A stretch of 64,000 nucleotides of DNA, from assembly GCA_964400865.1 (NCBI GenBank), contig CAYNWG010000001.1, positions 22,291 through 86,290 on the forward strand. Direction: 5' to 3'. The notes beneath the pieces were generated by a model. The model did no database searches and was not told the DNA's origin. It saw only the letters and a program-made list of their open reading frames with translations. Position numbers and translations under genes: made by a program. Below, in pieces: positions 43,434-52,085 of the stretch (position 1 is the first letter of the stretch; every line of letters starts with the position of its first letter). The DNA comes from DAOQVB01 sp964400865 (GTDB taxonomy: Bacteria; Patescibacteriota; Microgenomatia; UBA1400; PJMF01).

Positions 43434-44521
43434 AAAATTTTGCAGTATTTATCAGGCTTTTTGTTCTCCTAGCTTTGTTTTTCGGCTTAATCTACACAAA
43501 TAAACAACTCGGTGAAATCAACGGACGCCTAGAAAAAGTTGAAATGAAGCTTGGTGGTGCAGAAAAGATTGATTGTAAGGAAAAAGACTCCATCGAAAAA
43601 GTACGTCAATCTGTAGTTAGGATTATTGGCGGTGAGGCTGAGGGGTCAGGGTTTGCTATCAAATCTGGCGGTCTTATTCTGACTAACTTCCATGTTATCG
43701 AGTTTGAACCAAGCCCTAAGGTTATTCTTCCTGATAATTCATTTGAATCTGCAGAAGTTTTGATGGCTGATAAAAACGCCGACCTTGCCATTATCAAGAT
43801 TGGTAAAGAGTTGCCTGTTATATCTTGGGGTGAACCTTCCGAGCTGGAACCAGCTGAAGAACTTTTGGCTATTGGTTTTCCTCTTGGTGGACAATTAAGT
43901 GGTGAGGCTTCAGTGAATAAGGGTTCTCTTTCTGGTAGAAGAAGGTCTAAGGATGTCGGCATCGAGTATCTCCAAACTGATACCACGCTTAACCCTGGTG
44001 TCAGCGGTGGTCCAATGATTAATATCTGCGGCGAAGTAGTTGGGATTAACACTGCTGGGCTATCAGGCCTGGGTCTTGGCATCTCTGCTGATTCAATCAA
44101 GCAGAAGTGGCTTGAAATGGCAACCGCTGAGGATCCCTTGGCAGATGTACAAAGAATCGATTTTAAGCCCAACGAAAGCTCTCTGGAGGCTGTCAGAGCG
44201 TTTTACAACTATCTCAAGGCTCGCAAACTAGAGAAGGCGTTCGACTTATTGTCAGACAACTTCAAAAAAGGTTATGACTTCGATTATTGGAAGCAAGGAT
44301 ATGAACCCTTGCTCGACACTACAGTTATTAAAATCGAAGAGGACAAGTCAGAAAAAAATAGAGTCACAATTAAACTTTCAACAAAGGACTTGGTTGAGGA
44401 AGAAATTGTTTATAAGTACTTTGAGGGGTATTGGGATGTCAAAAAAGTAGACGACCGATGGTTACTTTGGGATCCAGAAATAAAAGAGGTTGACCCAGAC
44501 TTCCTTTGGTTTTATGAATAG
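43430..44521 (+). CDS. membrane-anchored HtrA/DegS-like serine protease with C-terminal accessory domain
   Basis: 363 residues. One N-terminal membrane segment (VFIRLFVLLALFFGLIY) points the rest outside. The trypsin-like triad is visible: His88 in TNFHVIEF, Asp118 in NADLAIIKI, Ser192 in NPGVSGGPMI. No PDZ domain follows; instead ~110 residues (LEAVRAFYNYLKARKLEKAF, YFEGYWDVKKVDDRWLL) look like an NTF2/SnoaL-type cone. It may cleave extracytoplasmic proteins. It is coupled to the 31-residue ORF and followed 14 bp later by a small unknown gene. Confidence 0.8.
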   Translation: MKNFAVFIRLFVLLALFFGLIYTNKQLGEINGRLEKVEMKLGGAEKIDCKEKDSIEKVRQSVVRIIGGEAEGSGFAIKSGGLILTNFHVIEFEPSPKVILPDNSFESAEVLMADKNADLAIIKIGKELPVISWGEPSELEPAEELLAIGFPLGGQLSGEASVNKGSLSGRRRSKDVGIEYLQTDTTLNPGVSGGPMINICGEVVGINTAGLSGLGLGISADSIKQKWLEMATAEDPLADVQRIDFKPNESSLEAVRAFYNYLKARKLEKAFDLLSDNFKKGYDFDYWKQGYEPLLDTTVIKIEEDKSEKNRVTIKLSTKDLVEEEIVYKYFEGYWDVKKVDDRWLLWDPEIKEVDPDFLWFYE

Positions 44522-44535
44522 CAGAATTAATCCTT

Positions 44536-45048
44536 ATGAACACTAAAATTAAAAACTCTCATGAAGAGGCATCAATTATTCGCTTTCTCACACTTTATAA
44601 CAGTTTGATGAAAAGCAATCTTGCCTTCTTGAGGCTTGGTGACCCCAACAAAAATGAGCCTGATGGCATCTGTAGTAATGATTTAGCAATCGAATTAGTA
44701 GGTGCTTACGACAATTCTTACCAAGCTCGTAAGATATGGGACACCGCCCGCGGAAAAGACAATCAGGGTAAGCCAGAGCTTCAGCTTTTAACCTTCGAAA
44801 ATTTAACTCAGGAAGTAGCTACAAAACTAGAAAAGCTAAACAATGGGAATTATGATGGTTTTACGGGTAAAATTGTTTTGCTTTGCAACCTTCATAGTCC
44901 ATTACTTACTGATTCAGATGTTGATACTTTTATGTATAAATATATTCCCTTCAAGACGGATCATTACTTTGATCGTTTCTTTGAGGGAATATGGATTACT
45001 TGGAAGTCTGAGAATAGCGGTAATTGGAACATTAGGAAACTTGAGTAA
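44536..45048 (+). CDS. possible PD-(D/E)XK-like protein, unknown
   Basis: 170 residues. DPNKNEPDGICSN then LAIELVGAYD gives a PD...(E)-x-x pattern near the N-terminus that could be a degenerate restriction-type core, but the Lys is missing. The remainder (EVATKLEKLNNGNYDGFTGK, IVLLCNLHSPLLTDSDV) is a mixed alpha/beta region. No family is assigned. Same strand as the protease and zinc-ribbon genes on either side. Confidence 0.55.
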   Translation: MNTKIKNSHEEASIIRFLTLYNSLMKSNLAFLRLGDPNKNEPDGICSNDLAIELVGAYDNSYQARKIWDTARGKDNQGKPELQLLTFENLTQEVATKLEKLNNGNYDGFTGKIVLLCNLHSPLLTDSDVDTFMYKYIPFKTDHYFDRFFEGIWITWKSENSGNWNIRKLE

Positions 45049-45074
45049 TACGCCAAATATGGACTTAAAAACAC

Positions 45075-46163
45075 ATGTACAGATATCTCAAGGCTCATTC
45101 ATATTACGAAGATCTTTATGACCTCCACACCATCGAAGAGTGCCTCGATTGGTATTGGCGCATGCGTAAAGGCATGGAGCAACATCGGGGGGAATTAAAA
45201 ACTAAAGAACCAGATACCGACTTCGATAAAGAAGTTCACAAGTGTTGCAGCTACCTAGTTAACACTATAAAAATTCAGAGGTATCGCCGCAAGAAAGACA
45301 TCATTGCCGAGTGGATGGAAGCAGACCGTGTTCGGCAGGAAAAACTCGACAACGCAGAGCCTCCTGAAAACATCCTTTGTAACAAGTGTTACTCTCCTAC
45401 AAAAATTATGGAGAAGACTCTGCACGATGCTTATGATAAAGAGCCCCGAGTGTCCTTTATGTTTGAGTGCTTGAAGTGCAAAAAACGCCAAATCTTCTAT
45501 GAAGATGGCTCTCCTTGGGATTATGAAAAGCCCAAGTGTAAAAAGTGTCAGGTAGAACTTCAGACTAAGTATAAGAAAAAGGGCGAGACACTAACCATTA
45601 CTACTTTCTGCCCCAACTGTGATTTCAAAGAGGTCGATGTACTCGACTCTAAAAAAAGACGTGAGGAGCAACAAAAAGAAGAAGAGCGCAAGCAAAAACT
45701 ATTTCAGGAGTATCGCGAGGAGTTCTGCCTTAACGATGAAGAGGGACCGAAGGCAGTGGCTAATCTTGATGGCATAGTTGCTCTGGCAAAGGAGTGGAAA
45801 GAACAAGAGAAAAAAGAAAAAGACCCTATCTACCAGAAAGCCAAACAGTTAAAACAGGTCAAGCTCAGTCAATTAAAAGAAATTGTGACTAAGGCAGTAG
45901 CCAAAGAAGGGTATGTTGACCTAGAGTTTGGGAAGCCAGAGCTGGGTAAATACGTTATTGTCGACTTTACTGCCACCGACAGTAAGGATGACCGGAAGGA
46001 ATACGACAGTACCAACACTCTAAAGAAACTTATTAAAGCTGCACTAGAAGACACCAACTGGCGACTCATGAGTGAAGGGATTCACAACAGACTTGGCATT
46101 GTTTCTGGCAGACTCAAGGCATACGAGCGAGAAGAAGAGTTGATGGAGATGGTTAAACCGTAG
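45075..46163 (+). CDS. zinc-ribbon protein of unknown function
   Basis: 362 residues. Two pairs of zinc ligands: CNKCYSP...CLKCKK (~101-136) and CKKCQ...CPNC (~155-185), i.e. two ribbons as in transcription or RNA-processing factors. The N-terminal helix (IEECLDWYWRMRKGMEQHRG) and a Lys/Glu-rich coiled coil (~200-270) flank them, and the C-terminus is helical. Probably binds nucleic acid or protein. It is the last plus-strand gene of this group and converges with a minus-strand gene 7 bp away. Confidence 0.6.
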   Translation: MYRYLKAHSYYEDLYDLHTIEECLDWYWRMRKGMEQHRGELKTKEPDTDFDKEVHKCCSYLVNTIKIQRYRRKKDIIAEWMEADRVRQEKLDNAEPPENILCNKCYSPTKIMEKTLHDAYDKEPRVSFMFECLKCKKRQIFYEDGSPWDYEKPKCKKCQVELQTKYKKKGETLTITTFCPNCDFKEVDVLDSKKRREEQQKEEERKQKLFQEYREEFCLNDEEGPKAVANLDGIVALAKEWKEQEKKEKDPIYQKAKQLKQVKLSQLKEIVTKAVAKEGYVDLEFGKPELGKYVIVDFTATDSKDDRKEYDSTNTLKKLIKAALEDTNWRLMSEGIHNRLGIVSGRLKAYEREEELMEMVKP

Positions 46164-46170
46164 GTTGGTT

Positions 46171-46731
46171 CTACTGGAAGCTTATCGTGGACAGTATCTT
46201 CTCTGTAATTGCGATATTTTCCTCTGTTGGTGGCCATGTTGAGAAAGAGAGGGGTTTGCCGTCTTTAATGACAAGGACTTGGTATCTAGTCTTAGGGCCG
46301 ACAACAAGCCCTTCAAAGCCCACGTAATCGCCCACGGTGGCTTTTTTGATGGTGTCTGGGTCTGTATCTTTCTTTGCTTGCTCTAATCCTTGTTCTGTCA
46401 TTTCGTTGTCTGCTTGATAAAGGCTATAAAATTGGTAAGTCGGCTCATCCTCAGGTCCTGATTCTATGTAAAAATTGATAAAACGATCATTTGCTATATC
46501 TTGCCTAAATCTCATTCCTTCTGGCACAGTCACATAAAGACCGACGGGCGCTATAAATTTCTCATTCTGCTTGAGTGCTCTGCCTGGAGTTGGTTCTGGT
46601 GTTGGAGTAGTTTTAGCTTGTTCTGATATAGGCGCCGCCGATTTAATGGCCGCTTGCCTTTGGGAATATATCCATATACCTGATATTACGATCACGGCGA
46701 GAGCAATAAGTGTTATTGGTTTTAGTTTCAT
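46171..46731 (-). CDS. membrane-anchored exported protein, unknown
   Basis: 186 residues from the ATG at 46731, 4 bp after the upstream stop. One N-terminal membrane anchor (LKPITLIALAVIVISGIWIY), a Pro/Thr-rich linker (KTTPTPEPTPG) and a beta-rich domain outside (GLYVTVPEGMRFRQDI, YQFYSLYQADN) follow. The fold may be PsbP-like, but that is a guess. It is the last gene of the minus-strand envelope module. Confidence 0.6.
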   Translation of the reverse strand: MKLKPITLIALAVIVISGIWIYSQRQAAIKSAAPISEQAKTTPTPEPTPGRALKQNEKFIAPVGLYVTVPEGMRFRQDIANDRFINFYIESGPEDEPTYQFYSLYQADNEMTEQGLEQAKKDTDPDTIKKATVGDYVGFEGLVVGPKTRYQVLVIKDGKPLSFSTWPPTEENIAITEKILSTISFQ

Positions 46732-46735
46732 AGTG

Positions 46736-47254
46736 TTATTTTTCTGGTCTTTGACTTGGTCCACCGCGTCCACTTGGCATAAATAGGTAGTTATAAGCGG
46801 TGAAATCGTTAGCGAATTTAGCCTTGTTGAGCAAGGTATCCGCGATTTCTTCATCAGTCATTTGGTAGTTTAAGTAGTAATGGCTGTTTACATCGATGGT
46901 ATTGTTACCCACTTTGATTGAATCCTCTTGGCCGGATGTAGTGTCTTTAGTTGTCTCTAAGAGTTTGTTGAGTTTTGCTTCGCTATCTATAAATCCATAG
47001 TAATAAAGGTTTCCCACTATGCCTTGGACTGTTGTTGTCTTGCTTACTCGTAGGTCAACGCCGTTTGTAGCCATTTCTTGGGCTTCGGCTGGGCTTACTC
47101 GCATATGCTCTATAAAGTAGGCTTCTACGGTCTTACGCTGCTCGGGAGGAAGGTAGTTTTCGGGGTATGTGTTACGGCTCTTTAGATAAATATAACTACC
47201 AGCGAAGATTAGGAGGAGGATGGCAATTGTGGTTGGTATCACTATTTTTCTCAT
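46736..47254 (-). CDS. membrane-anchored exported protein, unknown
   Basis: 172 residues. An N-terminal anchor (IVIPTTIAILLLIFAGSYIY) is followed by a polar helical domain. VQGIVGNLYYYGFIDSEAKL, KVGNNTIDVNSHYYLNY and a Gly/Pro-rich tail (PSGRGGPSQRPEK) are the main landmarks. Not recognised. Its partner gene follows after 4 bp, so the two likely act together at the cell surface. Confidence 0.6.
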   Translation of the reverse strand: MRKIVIPTTIAILLLIFAGSYIYLKSRNTYPENYLPPEQRKTVEAYFIEHMRVSPAEAQEMATNGVDLRVSKTTTVQGIVGNLYYYGFIDSEAKLNKLLETTKDTTSGQEDSIKVGNNTIDVNSHYYLNYQMTDEEIADTLLNKAKFANDFTAYNYLFMPSGRGGPSQRPEK

Positions 47255-47346
47255 ATCTGTTAACCTGAATATATCAAATTAAAGTACTCAAGTCCAACAA
47301 TTTTCCTACTTATCTTATTTGTCTTACAAAACCTTTTAAGAACGAA

Positions 47347-47373
47347 CCTAGCCCCTTGATCAGGGGGGCTAGG
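47347..47373 (-). terminator. terminator-like hairpin after the aromatic secreted protein gene
   Basis: CCTAGCCCC (47347-47355) pairs with GGGGCTAGG (47365-47373), a perfect 9-bp stem 28 bp past the stop. The T-run after it on the minus strand is weak (GTTCGTTCTT). It would end the secreted-protein transcript. Confidence 0.5.
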
Positions 47374-47401
47374 CAGGAACAGATATAAAACGAAGACTCA
47401 C

Positions 47402-47920
47402 CTAGTCGGCTATCTTCATTTCATCAAAGCCAATTTTGGACGTGCCATTGCATGGATTATCATCCAACCAGACATTTCCAATGTTGTACCACCACGGATC
47501 GCTTGGATCTGTTCTTACCCAGGCATCATAGTATGAATTCTGGTTTATAGAAAAGTTGTACTGGCTTGCTGTGTTGTAGCTGAGCAAGTACGGAGCTGCC
47601 GTGTTAACCGCATTGGTACCTGGAATATAGGTATCATGAGTAGCCCAACCATTTGGACCAGCACCGTTATTCCACTTGGCATAATTGCTTAGTGAACATC
47701 CAGAGTATGTATACTTCATGGTAGTTGGACTACAACTTCCACTGTCATAACAGTAACCCTCATTATTCACCTGGTACCAGTACTGACCTGGACCATATGC
47801 CGTATAGTAGCCTCCATCATTCGCGTAGATAGAGACTGCAGCGTGGGCAGCTTGTGCTCCTGTTGTCATCATGAAGACTCCAACAAGTAACCCGAATAGC
47901 ATTTTTGATAGTTTTTTCAT
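47402..47920 (-). CDS. secreted Tyr/Asn/Trp-rich protein
   Basis: 172 residues from the ATG at 47920, with GGAGGTG just upstream. Signal peptide with AQAAHAA cleavage region. The mature part is rich in Tyr, Trp, Asn and Ser (GGYYTAYGPGQYWYQV, WATHDTYIPG, DPWWYNIGNVWL) and has four Cys that could make two disulfides. Composition fits a beta-sheet adhesin or carbohydrate-binding domain, but no family is recognised. Followed by a hairpin terminator. Likely exported to the cell surface. Confidence 0.65.
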   Translation of the reverse strand: MKKLSKMLFGLLVGVFMMTTGAQAAHAAVSIYANDGGYYTAYGPGQYWYQVNNEGYCYDSGSCSPTTMKYTYSGCSLSNYAKWNNGAGPNGWATHDTYIPGTNAVNTAAPYLLSYNTASQYNFSINQNSYYDAWVRTDPSDPWWYNIGNVWLDDNPCNGTSKIGFDEMKIAD

Positions 47921-47959
47921 TTTTTTCACCTCCTTTCTTTTTTTAATTTTTGCCCTCGC

Positions 47960-48700
47960 TTACAATCCCAGCGTATTTGTATAGCTGAGAAGGTCACCAC
48001 CGACAGTAAGTCCAACCTGTACGAATGGTTTGGTTCCATCTATCTTCCTCGATTCATCAGTAAATCTGAAGAAGAAGTTGGTACCGCTTTTTTCGCCTGT
48101 GCTTGCAGTTAATTTGCTGAGATCAGCATTTGGTGCATTCTTAGCGATGAACTCTCTGGCTTTTACTTCCAATTGCTCAGGAGCAAACTTTGCTTCAGTG
48201 TTGTACACCTTAGCTGCTTCTCCTATTGCCAATGGAGCCGGTCCGAATTGAACGATTTCATTCGTTCGCATGTCTACTTCGAAGTAGTCTTTGCCTACCA
48301 TGTAGAATTCAGCATTAACTTGGTTGTTATAGCTTGATCTAGAAGTAGAGACATACTCCGGATTGAGACCGTCATTGCCACTGAAAGCTCGGATTTTTGC
48401 GACTGCAGCTGATCTCTCTGATGCGGGACGCGCCAGAGATTCTTCCTTCGCGTTGGAAGCCTGTCTGTGTAAATCCACTAATTGCTTAGCGGAATCACCA
48501 GTAAAGACTTTTTCACCGTCGTGAACGCCGTCACTGACGTTGCCAGCACTAATGGCAGCTTCTGTCTTGGTTTTCAAGCTCTCGGTAAGGGCATCGAGAC
48601 TTGGGCCAGACTGTGCAGAAACAGCAGTTACTAATCCTGCTAGTACTACGACTGCAGCGAATGCAGGTAGCACGATTTTGGCTTGGTTTTTGATTTTCAT
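47960..48700 (-). CDS. secreted PepSY/YcdB-like protein
   Basis: 246 residues from the ATG at 48700 (GGAGGTG upstream). Signal peptide (IVLPAFAAVVVLAGLVTAVS, cut near AQS). The C-terminal ~120 residues (KDYFEVDMRTNEIVQFG, EQLEVKAREFIAKNAP, TNFFFRFTD, FVQVGLTVGGDLLSY) resemble PepSY-type repeats and the outer domain of the anti-sigma-like protein encoded at 49952. This suggests a soluble partner or decoy of the sensor. The leader of this gene carries the GTAAGA palindrome and a TTGACA -35. Confidence 0.65.
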   Translation of the reverse strand: MKIKNQAKIVLPAFAAVVVLAGLVTAVSAQSGPSLDALTESLKTKTEAAISAGNVSDGVHDGEKVFTGDSAKQLVDLHRQASNAKEESLARPASERSAAVAKIRAFSGNDGLNPEYVSTSRSSYNNQVNAEFYMVGKDYFEVDMRTNEIVQFGPAPLAIGEAAKVYNTEAKFAPEQLEVKAREFIAKNAPNADLSKLTASTGEKSGTNFFFRFTDESRKIDGTKPFVQVGLTVGGDLLSYTNTLGL

Positions 48701-48738
48701 TTTTTTCACCTCCTTTCTATTGTGTTTAATTAATAAAT

Positions 48739-48769
48739 AACCCAGCGATAATTATTAATAAGCTGGGTT
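48739..48769. terminator. hairpin in leader of the secreted PepSY gene
   Basis: AACCCAGC (48739-48746) pairs with GCTGGGTT (48762-48769), 8-bp stem, loop of 15. The plus side has TTTTC after it. It could end transcripts of either strand or act inside the secreted gene's 5' UTR. Confidence 0.4.
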
Positions 48770-48817
48770 TTCAGGGAAAATGAATGAGATAGATTGAAGC
48801 GAGCTGGTGGGTATAAG

Positions 48818-48833
48818 GTAAGAGTTATCTTAC
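48818..48833. promoter_or_regulatory. GTAAGA palindrome at the secreted-protein promoter
   Basis: GTAAGA-GTTA-TCTTAC, a perfect 6-4-6 palindrome. It lies about 15 bases past the predicted transcription start of the promoter at 48856-48884, a place for repression by road-block. Confidence 0.6.
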
Positions 48834-48855
48834 TATTCTTACTTCTCATACATCA

Positions 48856-48884
48856 ATGATTGCAGAACATTTTGAGAATGTCAA
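48856..48884 (-). promoter_or_regulatory. promoter of the secreted PepSY gene
   Basis: Minus-strand TTGACA (48884-48879), 17 bases, AATCAT (48861-48856). The -35 is consensus and the -10 is weak. Confidence 0.45.
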
Positions 48885-48928
48885 GTCCTGTTTATTAGTG
48901 GTGATTACAGGGTTTATTACTCGAGGAA

Positions 48929-49897
48929 TTAGCGGAGATATTGGTCAATATTTAGTTCGTGTTCTGCGAAAGATGCACTGCAGTGGATGATTCCTTCTGA
49001 GTCGTGGAGATAGTAGATACAATCTGTTGGTTCTGGGTTCAAGACCGCCTCAATAGCGTCCATACCTGGGTTAGAGATTGGGTGAGGTGGCAATCCTTTG
49101 TTGAGATAAGTATTAAAAGGTGACTCTATGCTCCTAGTATCGCTTCCTTTAATGGGCGACCACCAGCCGTTTTCAGTTTTTCCTCTTGCATATTGCACCG
49201 TGGCATCAATTTCCAGTTGTTTGTTTTGATCAAGCCTATTCCATAGTATCCCGGCGATTAGTGGCATATCGTGGGATCCGGCTGCCTCACGTTGGATAAT
49301 TGAGGCAAGAGTGAGTGCAGTGGTCCATTTAATATTTTTTGCGGTGAATTTCTCTGGATAGCCTGCAAATCGCTCATTGAAGCGATTTATCATTCGCTTA
49401 GCTGTATCTAGGCCGTTTTCGTCAGTTGGTATTAGGTAAGTGTCTGGAGAATATACTCCTTCTCTGTAGTCGTATTGCATCGCCGTGTAGGTGGAGTTCC
49501 ACTTTTCGAGTTCTTCATTACTCCAGTGAAGTTCTTTTGCCAAACGCTCGCCAATTTCTTCTTTTCTGAGTCCTTCTGGGATAGTGATCCATTTGAGTTG
49601 CGGCTCAGAGGTGAGGACGATTATGAGTTCTCGGGCGTTCATGCTCTGGGAGATTTTATATCCACCTGGTTCAATTGGGCCGAAATGGAGGGTTATTATG
49701 CGTGCTAAGGGTAAAGCCCAAGGGAATCGAAGATACTCGCCGTCACTGAGTCGCTTTGCTGTTTGTTCCTGGTTTGTTCTACTAATGGTAAAAATTGCTG
49801 GATCAGCTTCTTTTTTCGGAGCGCTTGTAATGAAAAGTGTCGAAACAAGAAGTATCGTTGCTACGGCTATTGTTGTAATAATCTTTATGTTTTTCAT
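48929..49897 (-). CDS. mltG: endolytic murein transglycosylase, YceG/MltG family
   Basis: 322 residues. One N-terminal membrane anchor (IITTIAVATILLVSTLFI), a LysM-like/ITIPEGLRKEEIG region (~104-116), and the catalytic region LASIIQREAAGSHD with the catalytic Glu at 204, then LEIDATVQYA and SPFNTYLNKGLPPHPISNPG, all hallmarks of MltG. The enzyme cuts nascent glycan strands at the membrane and sets their length. An MltG beside an ECF sigma/anti-sigma pair on a prophage is uncommon and suggests controlled wall remodelling. Confidence 0.9.
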   Translation of the reverse strand: MKNIKIITTIAVATILLVSTLFITSAPKKEADPAIFTISRTNQEQTAKRLSDGEYLRFPWALPLARIITLHFGPIEPGGYKISQSMNARELIIVLTSEPQLKWITIPEGLRKEEIGERLAKELHWSNEELEKWNSTYTAMQYDYREGVYSPDTYLIPTDENGLDTAKRMINRFNERFAGYPEKFTAKNIKWTTALTLASIIQREAAGSHDMPLIAGILWNRLDQNKQLEIDATVQYARGKTENGWWSPIKGSDTRSIESPFNTYLNKGLPPHPISNPGMDAIEAVLNPEPTDCIYYLHDSEGIIHCSASFAEHELNIDQYLR

Positions 49898-49951
49898 AAA
49901 TCACCCCAAGTATACCGGGACTTTTAAGAATATCCAGTTTTTACTTTTCGC

Positions 49952-50881
49952 CTATCGTTTAAGATGGTTTGAAAAGTGAACTATTTGGCCACCTTGTGTC
50001 ATTGTGAGAGTTAGTTGAGGAGTAAATGTTTCGCCATTTTCTTTTCTTGGGTCACCCCGCCAAGTAAAGAAATAATTTACATGACCAGATTCATCGTCCT
50101 TCGCTTCACTAACCAGGGTGAGTTTTTCTACCTCTATTTTCCCTAGGGCTATTTGGTGGTTTGCTATAAATTCACGCGCCCGTTTTTCTGCTTCTAGTTG
50201 TGTGTAGCGTGGAGTATAGTCATATTCCTTCTTAGGACTGGACCATCTAGATCCGTCTTTATTTTCTCCCCAAGCACCTTCTATAGCTGACATTTCAACG
50301 ACTTGATTTGTTTTTATATCGATTATGAATCGATCGAAATCTAAGGTGTAGGTTTCTATAAGCGGTTCTTCGTCTTGATTATTTGGATTTCTAACAACAC
50401 ATTCGTACTCAACATTTGCATCTGGTCTATCTATAAAATCTCTTATTGCTGCGACCGCTTTCTCCTGTTCCTCTGGAGGTCTTGCACTGACAGAACACCA
50501 TTCTTGTTGAGACTGTTTATACTTCTGAGTACTCTTGTCTCTGTAGGAGGGATCGTTGCTAAGTAGTTGTGTTAGTTCCTGTTGTAGTTGGTTCTTTAAA
50601 CTAATAAGTGCATCAATAATGGATCCTTTAGCAAAAACGGGTGAGTTGTTGGTAAGGACTCCGATAAAGAAAACAAGTAAAACCACTGTCGCAAAAGCAA
50701 GAGGGAATCGAAAGGTCCAGAACGGTCTTGGAGTAGGAGTGAATGATTTATCCAATTCTATTTCCAGCTCTTTTTCTTCCCTAACTCTTGCCAAGATTCG
50801 TGTTTCCAACGCACTTATGTGCTTGAACTCTTTCTTACTTTCCTGAAGGAAAAATGATCGAATAATGTTTCGTAATTTCAT
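49952..50881 (-). CDS. anti-sigma-like membrane protein with outer PepSY-like domain
   Basis: 309 residues. The cytoplasmic part (~1-70) is helical with LETRILARVREEKELEIE. A single membrane span (FPLAFATVVLLVFFIGVL) follows and then a ~210-residue outside region with PepSY-like features (RFIIDIKTNQVVEMSA, LEAEKRAREFIANHQ, LTLTMTQGGQIVHFSN). Its start overlaps the sigma-factor stop by 4 bp, the usual anti-sigma arrangement. No zinc-binding anti-sigma motif is seen, so sigma binding is inferred from topology and context. Confidence 0.6.
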   Translation of the reverse strand: MKLRNIIRSFFLQESKKEFKHISALETRILARVREEKELEIELDKSFTPTPRPFWTFRFPLAFATVVLLVFFIGVLTNNSPVFAKGSIIDALISLKNQLQQELTQLLSNDPSYRDKSTQKYKQSQQEWCSVSARPPEEQEKAVAAIRDFIDRPDANVEYECVVRNPNNQDEEPLIETYTLDFDRFIIDIKTNQVVEMSAIEGAWGENKDGSRWSSPKKEYDYTPRYTQLEAEKRAREFIANHQIALGKIEVEKLTLVSEAKDDESGHVNYFFTWRGDPRKENGETFTPQLTLTMTQGGQIVHFSNHLKR

Positions 50882-51381
50882 AGTAGTGATTCTTTAAGCT
50901 TAACTAGGGCTCTGTAAAAGCGCATTTTAACGGCTGGCTCTTTTGAATCAAGAGCGGTTGCGATATCGTCAAATGACATTTCTTCATTGACTCGCAGTCT
51001 GATAATTTCCTGCTCGGCTGATTTAAGCTTTTTTAGTGCTGACGTTACCTTCTCAACATCTTCTTCGTGGGTAATCTTTGCCTCAAGCAACACCTCTACA
51101 TCGCTGTCGTCAAATAACTCAATATTATTTTGTTCAATCGAGATGGTGTTCTTATTGGATCTGAACATGTCGGTTATAACGTGTCTGCAGATGGTCAAGA
51201 GCCAACTTTTCAACTCACCCTCGCTATTAAATTTGAAATTGTTGTATGCTTTCATAGCTTTTAAAAAGGTTTCTTGGACGACATCATCGATGTCTTCTTG
51301 TTGGGACAAGGACTTTTTCGCAAAAAAATAAACTAGTCGGATGTAATCTCTGACTACATCTTCAAAAGGTGGTTTCATCAT
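50878..51381 (-). CDS. ECF-type RNA polymerase sigma factor
   Basis: 167 residues. Sigma region 2 is visible as VRDYIRLVYFFAKKSLSQQE, DIDDVVQETFLKAMKAYNNF and LKSWLLTICRHVITDMFRSN; region 4 as LKSAEQEIIRLRVNEEMSFD followed by IATALDSKEPAVKMRFYRAL. The length and two-region plan fit ECF (sigma-70 group IV) factors. It is the first gene of a minus-strand module with anti-sigma, MltG and secreted proteins. A phage or host stress signal could switch on this set. It may also act on other promoters in the window. Confidence 0.9.
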   Translation of the reverse strand: MMKPPFEDVVRDYIRLVYFFAKKSLSQQEDIDDVVQETFLKAMKAYNNFKFNSEGELKSWLLTICRHVITDMFRSNKNTISIEQNNIELFDDSDVEVLLEAKITHEEDVEKVTSALKKLKSAEQEIIRLRVNEEMSFDDIATALDSKEPAVKMRFYRALVKLKESLL

Positions 51382-51532
51382 TTTTTATTTGTCCTGTCCC
51401 ACCCCTCTATAAAAGAGAACGGATGAGTTTTGGAAAAGTAACATTTTTACTTCTTATACAATTATAGCGAACTTCTGGAGAAGAGGTTGCGGACATACTA
51501 TAATTCTATCAACGAATAACGATACTAATATA

Positions 51533-51561
51533 TTGACAAACGATAAATTATAAACTATAAT
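51533..51561 (+). promoter_or_regulatory. consensus promoter of the DUF2975-HTH pair
   Basis: TTGACA (51533-51538), 17 bases, TATAAT (51556-51561), a perfect sigma-70 promoter. It is 30 bp upstream of the DUF2975 start, with AAGGA as ribosome-binding site. Confidence 0.8.
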
Positions 51562-51590
51562 TCAGTCACCAAAACAAATAAGGACTCACT

Positions 51591-52076
51591 ATGAAACGAA
51601 GTTCAACATTAATCTTAAAGGTCGTACTTTGCCTGATTGCAGTTGGCACGCTTGCTGGTATGCTTTGGTTTCCTCAGACGGAAGGAAGAGCTGCTAACCT
51701 GGATCTGATCAGTATCTATGCTGATCCGCTAATTATTTACTCTTATATCGCTTCAATTCCATTTTTCATTGGCTTATACCAGGCATTCAAATTATTAAAC
51801 TTCATTGATGCGAATAAAGCCTTTTCTCAAGGCGCTGTTAATACACTCAAGAATATGAAGCTTTCTTCCCTAAGCCTTATCGGCTTTATTGCATTAGCAC
51901 TACTCTACATCCGCTTCCTTGCGCCGCTTGGTGTAGATGATGACCCAGCCGGTCCCACAATGCTTGGTATTGTCATGTCACTCGCATTTGGTGTGATTGC
52001 TACAGCCGCCGGTGTCTTTCAAAAGCTTCTCCAGAATGCTGTCGACATAAAATCAGAAAATGATCTAACGGTATGA
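51591..52076 (+). CDS. DUF2975 membrane protein
   Basis: 161 residues with four membrane segments (STLILKVVLCLIAVGTLAGM, IIYSYIASIPFFIGLYQAF, LSLIGFIALALLYIRFL, LGIVMSLAFGVIATAAGVF). DPLIIYSYIASIPFFIGLYQ and NTLKNMKLSSL match DUF2975 proteins, which are usually co-transcribed with a small XRE regulator, as here. The function of the family is unknown; the pair may act as a membrane-sensing switch. Confidence 0.8.
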   Translation: MKRSSTLILKVVLCLIAVGTLAGMLWFPQTEGRAANLDLISIYADPLIIYSYIASIPFFIGLYQAFKLLNFIDANKAFSQGAVNTLKNMKLSSLSLIGFIALALLYIRFLAPLGVDDDPAGPTMLGIVMSLAFGVIATAAGVFQKLLQNAVDIKSENDLTV

Positions 52077-52085
52077 GGTATTTTT

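Noticed and set aside
43606..44172. 188-codon minus-strand ORF
   Set aside because: Antisense of the HtrA-like protease, whose catalytic triad is intact.
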